A DNA stretch of 64,000 nt from Pseudomonadota bacterium (lineage in GTDB: Bacteria > Pseudomonadota > Alphaproteobacteria > Azospirillales > Azospirillaceae), in assembly GCA_023423695.1 (NCBI GenBank), contig JAFAFA010000099.1, positions 26,847 through 90,846 on the forward strand, given 5' to 3'. Made by a program: the position numbers and the translations under genes. A model generated the notes under the pieces. The model worked only from the letters and a program-made list of their open reading frames with translations, searched no databases and had not been told where the DNA came from. Below, in pieces: positions 52,720 through 61,308 of this stretch (within the stretch, counting starts at the first letter, position 1; every line of letters begins with the position of its first letter).

Positions 52720-53910
52720 TCAGCCTTCGCCCTGGCCGGAGCGGGCGCCCAGCAGGGTGCCGCGGCGGCGGCGCACTTCGACGCTCTGGCCGGGGGTGAT
52801 GGGCAGGAACTCCTTGGGGCGCTCGTCGCTGCCGGCGATGGCGCGATAGGTGGCGGCGTTCGCCTCCTGCACGTCGTTGCCGCGGCGGACCTGATCCAGG
52901 AACTTCTGGCTCGGCATCATGATGTATTCGATGTCGTTGATGCGCCGCCCGTCCTTTGACACCGTCTTCTCCACCCGGTCGAGAATGCCCTCCTCGACCA
53001 GGGAATCCACGGCGGAGGTCACGGTGCGCAGCGTGTCGCGCCGCCGGCTCCACTCGTTCATGCCGCTGTTGTTGATGATCTCGTCGGCCGACAGGATCAT
53101 CGGCGGCACGCTGTGCGCCCCGTCGGGCAGGCGGGCCAGATCGAGGTCGCCATATTCGATCGACAGCCGGTTGTAGAGCCAGCGCGCCACCGGGCTCTTC
53201 AGCCGCATGATCCACTGGTAGGAGATCGGCTTGAATTCCAGGTTGCGGATGGCCGAGGCGACCAGCGCGTTGAACTCCAGATAAGTGTCGTTCTCGTCCT
53301 CCTCGCCACCCTCGCCGGTGCGCGGCCGGATGTAGAGGGTGGGGAAGACCGAGGATTCCAGGACCGGCCGCGCCGACTTGCGGCCGTTCTCCGGCACCTT
53401 GCTGATGATCATGCGCGTGCGCGCCAGGATCTCCAGCGCCTCGCGGATCTCCGCCGTGTCCATGGTGCGGTTGACCGCGCGCAGCTCCCGCCTGATCTCA
53501 TAAAGCGAGAAATGGACGCGCACCCGGTCCTGCTTGTCCCCCATCAGCGACAGGCGCGAGCGGTCCATGGCGAGCCGGCGCACCACCTGCTCGACGATCT
53601 GCTCGCGCTCCGACGGGAACACCTCATATTCGACCATGCGCTTGTCGGCCGGATCCTCGCCGGGTCCGGGCTTGGCCGGGCGGTAGATACGGGCAGGCTG
53701 CAGGGTCAGCGTGAACAGGGCGTCCTTGAAGGGAAATTCCTTGTGGACCGACTGGACGAACGCATTGGCGGCCGGCAACTCCGGCTCGGTCCCGCGCCCC
53801 TTCGACACGAAGACGAATCGCGGCGCCGTGTCGTAAAGCGCGATCATATGGGACTGACTGCGGTCCTCCATCTCGAACAGAGTCAGCTGGACCGCGTTCG
53901 CCTTGCTCAT
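52720..53910 (-). CDS. repA: Plasmid replication initiator RepA (RepA_C family)
   Basis: RepA binds iterons at the origin and starts plasmid replication. The 396-aa protein has an N-terminal region (QLTLFEMEDRSQSHMIALYD) and the winged-helix core typical of alphaproteobacterial RepA proteins (WIMRLKSPVARWLYNRLSIE; EIINNSGMNEWSRRRDTLRT; SVDSLVEEGILDRVEK-like). It is transcribed away from a dense iteron array that starts 86 bp upstream. No parAB genes are in the window, so partitioning lies elsewhere or is absent. Confidence 0.88.
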   Translation of the reverse strand: MSKANAVQLTLFEMEDRSQSHMIALYDTAPRFVFVSKGRGTEPELPAANAFVQSVHKEFPFKDALFTLTLQPARIYRPAKPGPGEDPADKRMVEYEVFPSEREQIVEQVVRRLAMDRSRLSLMGDKQDRVRVHFSLYEIRRELRAVNRTMDTAEIREALEILARTRMIISKVPENGRKSARPVLESSVFPTLYIRPRTGEGGEEDENDTYLEFNALVASAIRNLEFKPISYQWIMRLKSPVARWLYNRLSIEYGDLDLARLPDGAHSVPPMILSADEIINNSGMNEWSRRRDTLRTVTSAVDSLVEEGILDRVEKTVSKDGRRINDIEYIMMPSQKFLDQVRRGNDVQEANAATYRAIAGSDERPKEFLPITPGQSVEVRRRRGTLLGARSGQGEG

Positions 53911-53995
53911 GGCTCATCCCTCCTCGCCAAAGGCCACGATAGGGGGTGCCGTCGGATGGAGGCAACCGGCAGGGCGGAGTCCGCCTGCAGCCCTG

Positions 53996-54591
53996 TGTCC
54001 CGTTTGGCCGCGCTTGTGTAGGAAATGCCCGCGGCTGTGTCCCGAATGCCCGCGCTTCGTCCTCAAGCCACCGGATGGTGCCGCTCCGCAGGCGTCAGGC
54101 GGTTCGGATTCGTGCGAATCGCGCGGCGGTTCGGCGAAACGCGAGCAAATGGGACAGAGACTCGGGGACGCAGCTTGCCTCCCTGGGGCCACGAAGCGCG
54201 AGCAAACGGGACAGCCCCGGCGCCGGAGGATTCCCAAACGCGAGCATCGGCGACACAACAAATGCCGTGATGCGGCCAGCCGGACCATGAAACGCGGGCA
54301 AATGGGACACATCCGGCCGGCGAGACTGGTCAGCGGCCGTCTTCCACGAAACATTCTGCATGCCGGACCGCGGACCACGGCATCGAACCGCGGGCAAGTG
54401 GGACAGCCGGCGGCGGCGGGCGTCGTTCCGGTCTCCGCCAAAGCGCGGGCAAACGGGATCGAATCCGATTCGCAAACCAAGCGCGACCAAAGGGGACACA
54501 TCCGCGACCAATGACGACACAGGTGCGGGCCGATGGGACACAACCGCGGGCGAAGGGGACACAACCGAATCGGTCCCTTTTGCCCGCGATT
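53996..54591. other. oriV: Plasmid origin of replication (oriV) with iteron array
   Basis: The region contains about ten direct copies of an iteron with consensus GCGNGCAAATGGGACA. They start near 54138, 54194, 54237 (degenerate), 54290, 54386, 54441, 54479, 54500 (degenerate), 54522 and 54542. Three inverted copies lie at the edges: TGTCCCGTTTGGCCGCGCTT (53996), TGTCCCGAATGCCCGCGCTT (54038) and GGTCCCTTTTGCCCGCGATT (54572). The inverted copies nearest repA are well placed for autorepression. The array lies between repA and a divergent helix-turn-helix gene. Copies were counted by eye; spacing is irregular (about 20-95 bp). Confidence 0.85.
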
Positions 54592-54677
54592 CGACGGCTG
54601 CCGCAGCCGGCGGAATCCTTCGCGCAAGTTCGCCGGCCCCATCCATGCCGGCCCCAAAGCCCCGCGGAGTTTTCCCC

Positions 54678-55514
54678 ATGCCCACACCGACACCGTCCGC
54701 ATCAGCGGCAAATCCCCCCGATACCAGACGGTGGGGACGGATTCCCGCCTGGTGGCTGGACCATCCCGGCCTGGACGCCGACGGCTTCGCCGTCCTGGCG
54801 GCGCTCGCCACCTTCGCCGACGAGGACGGCCTGTGCTGGCCGTCGCAATCGACGCTGGCCGCCAAGCTGAAGCGATCGCGCCCCACCATCAACCGCATCA
54901 TCCAGGGTCTGAGCGACATCGGGCTGGTCGGGGTCGAGCACCGCCGCGGCCGCGATGGCGCCCGCCTGTCCTGCCTCTACCGCCTGCGCTTCACCCCGCT
55001 TGATGACGCAGCCGATGTCGCGGAAGCCCCCCACCGGGACTCCGCTGCCGCTCGCCCTGTCCAGCTTGCCGACAGGGATGACTCGGACATGCACAGCCCC
55101 TGTCCGCCGGCGAGTCAGGAACAGGTTCATTCCAAACAGATTCCAGACTCGCTCGCTTCGGGCGGGCACGGCCGGGCGCAGACGGTTCCGGAGGACTGGA
55201 TGCCGACCGCCGACGATCTCGCCTGGGCCAAGGCCCGTCACGCCGAGATCGACCTCGGCCGCCATGTCGAGGGGTTCATCCTGCGCTGCCGGGCCCACGG
55301 CTACCGCTACCGCGACGTCTCGTCCGCTTGGCGCGCCTGGCTGGCGCAGGATGCCGCTGCCGGCAAGGCCCCGGTCGTCCGCAACCGCCCGTCTGTGGCA
55401 GTGAGCGCCCCGACCACCCGTCCGTCCGCCGCCGCCGAACAGCGGCTCGGCGCCTGGGCCGCCGCCGCGGCGGAACTGCGCCAGCGCGCCGCCGCAACCC
55501 CCTCCTGGTCCTGA
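54678..55514 (+). CDS. Helix-turn-helix replication-associated protein
   Basis: The 278-aa protein has a winged HTH of the HTH_36 type (LDADGFAVLAALATFADEDG, CWPSQSTLAAKLKRSRPTIN, RIIQGLSDIGLVGVEH) at residues 30-100. A C-terminal domain holds WMPTADDLAWAKARHAEIDL and an Ala-rich tail. I chose ATG 54678 with GGAG 8 nt upstream, because earlier starts would place iterons inside the gene. It is divergent from repA across oriV and may be an accessory replication or copy-control protein. Confidence 0.78.
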   Translation: MPTPTPSASAANPPDTRRWGRIPAWWLDHPGLDADGFAVLAALATFADEDGLCWPSQSTLAAKLKRSRPTINRIIQGLSDIGLVGVEHRRGRDGARLSCLYRLRFTPLDDAADVAEAPHRDSAAARPVQLADRDDSDMHSPCPPASQEQVHSKQIPDSLASGGHGRAQTVPEDWMPTADDLAWAKARHAEIDLGRHVEGFILRCRAHGYRYRDVSSAWRAWLAQDAAAGKAPVVRNRPSVAVSAPTTRPSAAAEQRLGAWAAAAAELRQRAAATPSWS

Positions 55515-55527
55515 GAAGGGGAGACCA

Positions 55528-56190
55528 ATGACCGCCCCCAAGAGAAACGCCACCATCACCGTCCTGCCGCGATCCCCGTCCTCGCCGGCCCCATGCTCGC
55601 TGGCCGCAGCCTTCGATCCGGCCCTGCCGGCGCCCAATCGGCAGGCCCGCCTGACCGCCGCGCTGCCGCCCGCGCTTCGGCAGCGTCTCGCCCAGGGCCG
55701 GACCGACCGCCGTCCACGGTTCGGAGAAGACGGCTTCGACGGCATGATCGAGCTGTGGTCGCCGCCGGACGGCGTGACCGCCGCCGAGGCCGCGCTCGCC
55801 CGCCATAGCCTCGAGGAACTCTACGCGACCGTGCTGGCTCCGGCCGACAGCGACCATCTGCTCGGCCGCGTGCTGACCCTGCTCAGCCATTTCCCCGCCA
55901 AGGGGCTGTCGCCCGAGGTCGAGCGGATGATGGCGCTCGACTGGGCCGAGGATCTGGGCGAATACCCGGCCTGGGTCATCGACGCCGCCGCCCGCAACTG
56001 GCGCCGCAGCCGGAAATGGCGCCCGTCCATCGCCGAGATGCGGGCCCTGTGCGAGGAGCTGTGCGCGCCCGAACGCGCGCTGGCCGACCGGCTGGGCGCG
56101 CTTGCCGCGGCCGCCCCGCGCGATGCCCGCGGCGCGGACCTGCAGGCGGTCGCGACCGGGGCGCTGCGCCGGATGGGCGGGATGGGATGA
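55528..56190 (+). CDS. Hypothetical protein of the replication module
   Basis: The 220-aa protein follows the HTH gene by 13 bp with GGGGAG before ATG 55528. The C-terminal half (LLSHFPAKGLSPEVERMMAL, DWAEDLGEYPAWVIDAAARN, WRRSRKWRPSIAEMRALCEE) resembles uncharacterised proteins encoded next to plasmid or phage replication genes (DnaT/loader-like position). No diagnostic motif is present. Confidence 0.65.
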   Translation: MTAPKRNATITVLPRSPSSPAPCSLAAAFDPALPAPNRQARLTAALPPALRQRLAQGRTDRRPRFGEDGFDGMIELWSPPDGVTAAEAALARHSLEELYATVLAPADSDHLLGRVLTLLSHFPAKGLSPEVERMMALDWAEDLGEYPAWVIDAAARNWRRSRKWRPSIAEMRALCEELCAPERALADRLGALAAAAPRDARGADLQAVATGALRRMGGMG

Positions 56191-56274
56191 TGTTGGCCCC
56201 GGGCGATCCTTGCGGTGGACGGTGCTTGCCGGCGGTCCATATCATGTGGCCCGTCCGCTTCACGTTGCCGACCG

Positions 56275-57345
56275 ATGCCCGACAGCCCTCATATCCCGTC
56301 CTCCTCCGCTCCCCGCTTCGGCTGGTGCTGCCAGTATGTGCCGCCCGATGGCGACGCCGGACTTGCCAAGCGCATGAACCCCGGCACCGTCACCATCGCG
56401 ACGCTGAGCAAGCTGGGGCCGGCCCGCGCCGAGGAAAAACTGACGGAGGTGCTGCGCCGCAACCTGCTGGCCCTGCATCTGCAACTGGACGAGGTCGCCC
56501 GGCATCCGGCCTACCGCCGCCTGCTGCGCGTCAACAGCGGCCTGCTGCCGGCCTACACGCACGGGATCGGACGGCCGCTCTACCGCCAGCCGGGCATCCA
56601 GGCGCTTGTGCAGAGCGGGCTGGAGCATGCCGGCCGCAAGGCGATGGAGGCGGGCATCCGCATCGGGCTGCATCCGGACCAGTATTGCGTCCTGAACAGC
56701 GCCAATCCCTCCACCCTCGACAATTCGGTGGCGGAGCTGGAATACCATGCCGACATCCTGCGGATGATGGGGCTGGCCGGCGGCTGGCACCCGCAAGGCG
56801 CCCACGTCAACATCCACGGCGGCGGGCGCGGGGAGGGGATCGCCGGCTTCCGCCGCGGCCTCGCCCTGCTGTCGGAGGATGCCCGCAACCTGCTGACCGT
56901 CGAGAACGACGAGATGTCTTTCGGCCTGGACGACCTGCTGCCGCTGGCCGATGCCGTGCCGATCGTTCTCGACCTCCACCATCACTGGGTCCGCACGCAA
57001 GGGGAGTATCTGCGTCCCGAGGATCCGCGAATCGCCACCGTCATCGGCTCCTGGCGCGGCGTGCGTCCCGTCGCCCATATCAGCGTGTCGCGCGAGGATC
57101 TGCTGGCGGACTGGCCGGCCGACAGCCTGCCGGACTATGCGGCGCTGGCGGCGCGCGGGCTGACCACGAAGGATCTGCGCGCCCATTCCCAGCGAATGTG
57201 GAACCGCGCGGTCAACCGGCTGGTGGCTGACCACCTCTCCTGGGCCGATTTCGAGGTGGAGGCCAAGGCCAAGAATCTCGCGGTCGACGATCTGGAGCTG
57301 GACGCCCTCGGCAGCGGGGCTGTCTCGCCCGATCTGCAGCCTTGA
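56275..57345 (+). CDS. uvsE: UV damage endonuclease UvsE (UvdE family)
   Basis: UvsE nicks DNA 5' to UV photoproducts and other lesions, starting an alternative excision repair. The 356-aa TIM-barrel enzyme has metal-site motifs IRIGLHPDQYCVLNS, GAHVNIHGGGRGEG, LTVENDEMSFGLDDLL and VLDLHHHWVRTQGEYL. The start at 56275 (MPDSPHIPSSSAPRFGWCCQ) keeps the family N-terminus RxGxCCQY. It lies between the replication module and fixL and is independent of both. Confidence 0.9.
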   Translation: MPDSPHIPSSSAPRFGWCCQYVPPDGDAGLAKRMNPGTVTIATLSKLGPARAEEKLTEVLRRNLLALHLQLDEVARHPAYRRLLRVNSGLLPAYTHGIGRPLYRQPGIQALVQSGLEHAGRKAMEAGIRIGLHPDQYCVLNSANPSTLDNSVAELEYHADILRMMGLAGGWHPQGAHVNIHGGGRGEGIAGFRRGLALLSEDARNLLTVENDEMSFGLDDLLPLADAVPIVLDLHHHWVRTQGEYLRPEDPRIATVIGSWRGVRPVAHISVSREDLLADWPADSLPDYAALAARGLTTKDLRAHSQRMWNRAVNRLVADHLSWADFEVEAKAKNLAVDDLELDALGSGAVSPDLQP

Positions 57346-57418
57346 CCGACGGTTGTACTCAACTACTCTGTTGGCGGAGACGGACGACAGCCGATTGAAT
57401 TCATGTGAGGGTTTGGAC

Positions 57419-58993
57419 GTGGCCGACGACATCCGGGATGAAAACCTGGACGCGCTTTCGCAGCTGCAGGCGATGCTGGACACCGTGCCCGATGGGGTCG
57501 TCGTCATCGATGACCAGGGCCGGATCAAGACCTTCAACCCTGCCTGCGAGCGGCTGTTCGGCTGGACCGCCGCCGAGGTGATCGGCCGCAACGTCAAGAT
57601 GCTGATGCCGTCGCCTTATCGGGAGGAGCATGACGGCTATCTGGAACGCTACCACCGCACGGGAGAGCGGCGGATCATCGGCATCGGCCGCGAGGTGACC
57701 GGCCTGCGCAAGGACGGCTCCTGCTTCCCCATGGATCTGTCGATCGGCGAGGCGAGCCAGGACGGCGCCCCCGTCTATATCGGCATCATCCGCGACCTGA
57801 CCGCGGCCAAGCAGGCGGAGGCGGCGCTGCGGGAGCGCGAGGCGCGGCTGACCTCCATCCTGCAAACCGTGCCGGAAGCCATCATCGTCATCGACGAGAA
57901 GGGGCTGATCGAATCCTTCAGCCCGGCGGCCGAACGGCTGTTCGGCTATGCGGCGGCGGAGGTGATCGGCCGCAACATCAGCATGCTGATGCCCTCGCCC
58001 TACCGCGAGCAGCATGACGGCTACCTGGAGCGCTACGGGCGGACCGGAGAGCGCCGCATCATCGGCATCGGCCGCATCGTCTCCGGCCAGCGGCGCGATG
58101 GGTCGGTCTTCCCGATGGAACTTGCGGTGGGCGAGGTTCTGCTCGCCGGCCGGCGCTGCTTCACCGGCTTCGTCCGCGACCTGACCGAGCGTCAGGCGAC
58201 CGAACGGCGCCTGCAGGAACTCCAGTCGGAATTGCTGCATGTCAGCCGGGTCAGTGCCATGGGGCAGATGGCCTCGACGCTGGCGCATGAGCTGAACCAG
58301 CCGCTGACCGCCGTCATCAACTACGCCAAGGCCGCCAAGCGGCTGATGGAACGGCCGGACACGGTATCCAAGGCGATGGACATGGTGGACAGGGCGAGCG
58401 CCCAGGCGACCCGCGCCGGCCAGATCATCCGCCACCTGCGCAGCTTCATCGAAAAGGGCCAGACCCACCGCTCGGTCGAGCCGCTCAACAAGGTGGTGGA
58501 GGAAGCGAGCGCGCTCGCCCTGGTCGGCGCCAAGGACCGCGAACTGCATGTGCGCTTCGACTTCGACGCCGAGGATCCGCTGGTCCTCATCGACAAGGTC
58601 CAGGTCCAGCAGGTGATCCTCAACCTCGTCCGCAACGCGATCGAGGCGATGGCGCAGGGGACCCCGGCAGGAGCGCAGCGGGTGCTGACCGTCCACACCG
58701 GTGCGGAGCCGGGCGAGCCCGCCTTCCGCCGCGTCGCCGTCAGCGACAGCGGTCCCGGCGTGCCGGAGACGGTGCGCGCCCAGCTGTTCCAGCCCTTCGT
58801 CACCACCAAGAGCAGCGGCATGGGACTGGGCCTGTCGATCTGCCGCTCCATCATCGAGGCCCATGGCGGACGCCTGTGGCTGGAGCCGCCGGCATCTCCG
58901 CCCGAATCGGGGGCCTGCTTCTCCTTCACCGTTCCGCTGTCCGCATCCGATGCCGCTGCGGATGCCATCCCGGAGGCCGGCGATGCCCGCTGA
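57419..58993 (+). CDS. fixL: Oxygen-sensing PAS/histidine kinase FixL-like, two haem-type PAS domains
   Basis: FixL phosphorylates FixJ when its PAS haem loses O2. This 524-aa kinase has two PAS domains (about 18-130 and 146-258). Both carry the haem-binding His in HDGYLERY (His71 and His199) and the distal Arg in RRIIGIGR (Arg91 and Arg219), matching His200 and Arg220 of Bradyrhizobium FixL. The kinase has the H-box STLAHELNQPLTAV (His290), N-box NLVRNAIEAM, G1 DSGPGVP and G2 GMGLGLSICRSII. There are no transmembrane helices. GTG 57419 with TGAGGG upstream is the preferred start. It overlaps fixJ by 11 bp. Confidence 0.9.
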   Translation: MADDIRDENLDALSQLQAMLDTVPDGVVVIDDQGRIKTFNPACERLFGWTAAEVIGRNVKMLMPSPYREEHDGYLERYHRTGERRIIGIGREVTGLRKDGSCFPMDLSIGEASQDGAPVYIGIIRDLTAAKQAEAALREREARLTSILQTVPEAIIVIDEKGLIESFSPAAERLFGYAAAEVIGRNISMLMPSPYREQHDGYLERYGRTGERRIIGIGRIVSGQRRDGSVFPMELAVGEVLLAGRRCFTGFVRDLTERQATERRLQELQSELLHVSRVSAMGQMASTLAHELNQPLTAVINYAKAAKRLMERPDTVSKAMDMVDRASAQATRAGQIIRHLRSFIEKGQTHRSVEPLNKVVEEASALALVGAKDRELHVRFDFDAEDPLVLIDKVQVQQVILNLVRNAIEAMAQGTPAGAQRVLTVHTGAEPGEPAFRRVAVSDSGPGVPETVRAQLFQPFVTTKSSGMGLGLSICRSIIEAHGGRLWLEPPASPPESGACFSFTVPLSASDAAADAIPEAGDAR

Positions 58994-59705
58994 CGCCATG
59001 CCCCACGCCGGATCCGACTTGGCCGCCGACCTCACCGTCTTCATCCTCGACGACGACGACGCCATCCGCGATTCCCTGGAGGTCCTGCTGGATTGCGCCG
59101 GGTTTCGGGTGGAAAGCTTCTCCACCCCGCTCGGCTTCCTGGAGTCCGGCGCGCCGTCGCGTCCCGGTTGCCTGCTGGTCGACGTGCGGATGCCGCAGAT
59201 GAGCGGCCTGGACGTGCAGGAACGGTTGAGCCGCGGCGGCCACGCCATGCCGGTGGTGGTGATGACTGGCCATGGCGACGTGCCGCTCGCCGTGCGCGCC
59301 ATGAAGGCGGGGGCGGTCGATTTCGTCGAGAAGCCGTTCGAGGAGGAGGCGCTGCTCGCCGCCGTGCGCTCCGCCCTCACCCTTGCCCTCGCCCGCGTGG
59401 CGGAAAGCCGGACGGCGGACGCCGCTCCGCCGGACGCGGCCCAGGAACAGCCGACACCTCCGGCTGCCGTCTCGGCGCCGCCGGAGGTTCTGGCCCGCCT
59501 CGCCGCCCTGACGCCGCGGGAACTCGACGTGCTGCGCTGGCTGGTGGCCGGCAAGTCGAACAAGGTGATCGCCTTCGAACTGTCGATTAGCCCGCGCACC
59601 GTCGAGATCCATCGCGCCCGAGTGATGGAGAAGATGCGGGCCGACAGCCTGCCGACCCTGGTGCGCATGGCGATCGCCGCGGGCGTGGTCCCCGGCGGCG
59701 GGTGA
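58983..59705 (+). CDS. fixJ: Response regulator FixJ
   Basis: The 240-aa regulator has a receiver domain (phospho-acceptor Asp67 in LLVDVRMPQMSG; Lys in VDFVEKPF) and a LuxR-type HTH at the C-terminus (LTPRELDVLRWLVAGKSNKV, IAFELSISPRTVEIHRARVM). A Pro/Ala-rich linker of ~45 residues joins them. It overlaps fixL and is expected to activate fixK when phosphorylated. Confidence 0.92.
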   Translation: MPADAMPHAGSDLAADLTVFILDDDDAIRDSLEVLLDCAGFRVESFSTPLGFLESGAPSRPGCLLVDVRMPQMSGLDVQERLSRGGHAMPVVVMTGHGDVPLAVRAMKAGAVDFVEKPFEEEALLAAVRSALTLALARVAESRTADAAPPDAAQEQPTPPAAVSAPPEVLARLAALTPRELDVLRWLVAGKSNKVIAFELSISPRTVEIHRARVMEKMRADSLPTLVRMAIAAGVVPGGG

Positions 59706-59830
59706 TCTGCATCAAAACAGTGCCGCATACGCAATGGTCCGTATATCGGCACCCTCCGCAGACTTTTATCTTCCATGACGCGCCGCACCCTCGGCGCTGT
59801 TCTTGTCTGCATGGAAGTTCGGAGGCCGTC

Positions 59831-60253
59831 ATGGATCACCTGGGCAACAAGCCGGGCAACGGACCGGGCGGGATGCCGGGTGCCGGAATCGTCCACATCG
59901 TCGACGACGATGAGCCGGTCCGCGACTCCCTGAAAGCGCTGCTGGAGGCCTTCTCCTTCGACGTGCGGGACTTCTCGTCCTGCCGCGAGTTTCTCGACCG
60001 CTACGACGGAAACCCGCAGGGCTGCCTCGTTCTCGACCTGCACATGCCGGTGATGAGCGGGCTGGAATTCCTGGAACGCCATCGCGGCGATCTGCACGGC
60101 ATGCCGGTGATCATGGTGTCCGGCCGCGGCGACCCTGCGACCTTCGCCCGCGCCAAGGAGGCCGGCGTCGTCGCCGTGCTGGAGAAGCCCTTCGACGAGG
60201 ATCAGCTGATCGACATGCTGAACGGCCTGATGCCGTCGGCCGCCGCCGCCTGA
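59831..60253 (+). CDS. Single-domain response regulator (receiver only)
   Basis: The 140-aa protein is a CheY-like receiver with Asp69 in CLVLDLHMPVMSGLEF and Lys in AVLEKPFDED. A 20-residue Gly/Pro-rich N-terminal tail precedes it. There is no output domain, so it may act as a phosphate sink or as a FixT/FixX-type modulator of the FixL-FixJ pair. GGAGG is 5 nt before ATG 59831. It is in the same direction between fixJ and fixK. Confidence 0.88.
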   Translation: MDHLGNKPGNGPGGMPGAGIVHIVDDDEPVRDSLKALLEAFSFDVRDFSSCREFLDRYDGNPQGCLVLDLHMPVMSGLEFLERHRGDLHGMPVIMVSGRGDPATFARAKEAGVVAVLEKPFDEDQLIDMLNGLMPSAAAA

Positions 60254-60267
60254 TCCCATACGGTCCG

Positions 60268-60289
60268 CTACGTAGGTACACTTACGTAC
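60268..60289. promoter_or_regulatory. FixJ-box-like palindromes upstream of fixK
   Basis: CTACGTAG (60268-60275) is a perfect palindrome, and TTACGTAC (60282-60289) lies one helical turn further on. Both resemble the FixJ site GTAMGTAG known from rhizobial fixK promoters. They lie about 120-140 bp before the fixK start, the right place for FixJ control. Confidence 0.6.
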
Positions 60290-60409
60290 GCAAACTTCCT
60301 TAGGTACATCACCGAACTGCACAGGACGACGGCGGATCGATAGGGTCAGGCCATCAGATGCACCCCGGAGCGAACCGGAGCGCACCGCACCGCAAAGGTC
60401 GAGGCCACC

Positions 60410-61138
60410 ATGTCCACGCACGCCGCCATTGCCGCCCACGCCAACCGCGCCGTTCCTGGTTATCTGGTCTCCGCCCTGGCGATGACGCCGAACGCCGGGA
60501 TGGGCGCCGCCGTCCAGCCGCGCAACCTCACCGACCCGCTCGCCAGCCTGGGCCACTCCAAGGTCTATGAGCGCGAGACGACGGTGTTCAGCGAAGGCGA
60601 TGCGGCCGGCTCGGTCTTCCGGGTTATGAGCGGCATGGTCCGCCTCTACAAGATGCTCCCCGACGGCCGGCGCCAGATCATCGGCTTCCTGCAGGCCGGC
60701 GACATGATGGGGCTGGCCTTCGCCGCCCAGTATCTCTACACCGCCGAAACCGTCACGGCGACCACCATCCAGCGCATCCCGCGCCTGGAGCTGGACGCCA
60801 TGATGGACGCGCAGCCGGCCTTCGCCCGCAAGCTGCTGTCGGCGACTACCTCGGAGCTGATGGCGGCGCAGGACCAGATGGTTCTGCTGGGCCGCAAGAC
60901 CGCCGCCGAGAAGGTCGCCACCTTCCTGCTGCGTCTCAGCGACCGCAAGGGCGGCGAGCAGACCATCGACCTGCCGATGGGCCGCAGCGACATCGCCGAC
61001 CATCTGGGCCTGACCACCGAGACCGTGTCGCGCACCCTGACCAAGCTGAAGTCGAGCCGCCTGATCCGCATCCTCGTCGGCGGCAAGCTGGACCTGCTGG
61101 ACCGCGACGCCCTGGCCGACCTCGCCGGCGGCTTCTGA
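60410..61138 (+). CDS. fixK: Crp/Fnr family regulator FixK
   Basis: FixK relays the low-oxygen signal from FixLJ to respiratory and other genes. The 242-aa protein has the sensor barrel (FSEGDAAGSVFRVMSGMVRL; FLQAGDMMGLAF) and HTH (GRSDIADHLGLTTETVSRTL then TKLKSSRLIRI) with the FNR-type ETVSR recognition motif for TTGAT half-sites. It has no cysteine at all, so it cannot hold an FNR-type cluster and must depend on FixJ. adhE follows in the same direction after 170 bp. Confidence 0.9.
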   Translation: MSTHAAIAAHANRAVPGYLVSALAMTPNAGMGAAVQPRNLTDPLASLGHSKVYERETTVFSEGDAAGSVFRVMSGMVRLYKMLPDGRRQIIGFLQAGDMMGLAFAAQYLYTAETVTATTIQRIPRLELDAMMDAQPAFARKLLSATTSELMAAQDQMVLLGRKTAAEKVATFLLRLSDRKGGEQTIDLPMGRSDIADHLGLTTETVSRTLTKLKSSRLIRILVGGKLDLLDRDALADLAGGF

Positions 61139-61308
61139 TCCCTACCGCCTGATTTTCAAGAGTTTCGAAGAACCGGCCGTGCGCCGGGCGCCCCACATGT
61201 TCGCTGGTCGCCCGGGATCGCAGCGGTGCGCCTGAACGGCACATCCCTCGGCCTTTCCGCACTCATCACCGCGACGGCGTCACGGCGTTCTTCGCGGACA
61301 GCAAGTGG

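Noticed and set aside
57401..61003. A 1200-codon open frame on the minus strand across fixL, fixJ, the receiver and fixK
   Set aside because: High G+C content leaves the antisense frame open; the plus-strand genes have clear domains and start signals, and the antisense translation has no recognisable domain.
61139..61308. A FixK/FNR box (TTGAT-N4-ATCAA) in the adhE promoter
   Set aside because: I found no site with both half-sites at the correct spacing; CTGATTTTCAAG is too far from the consensus.
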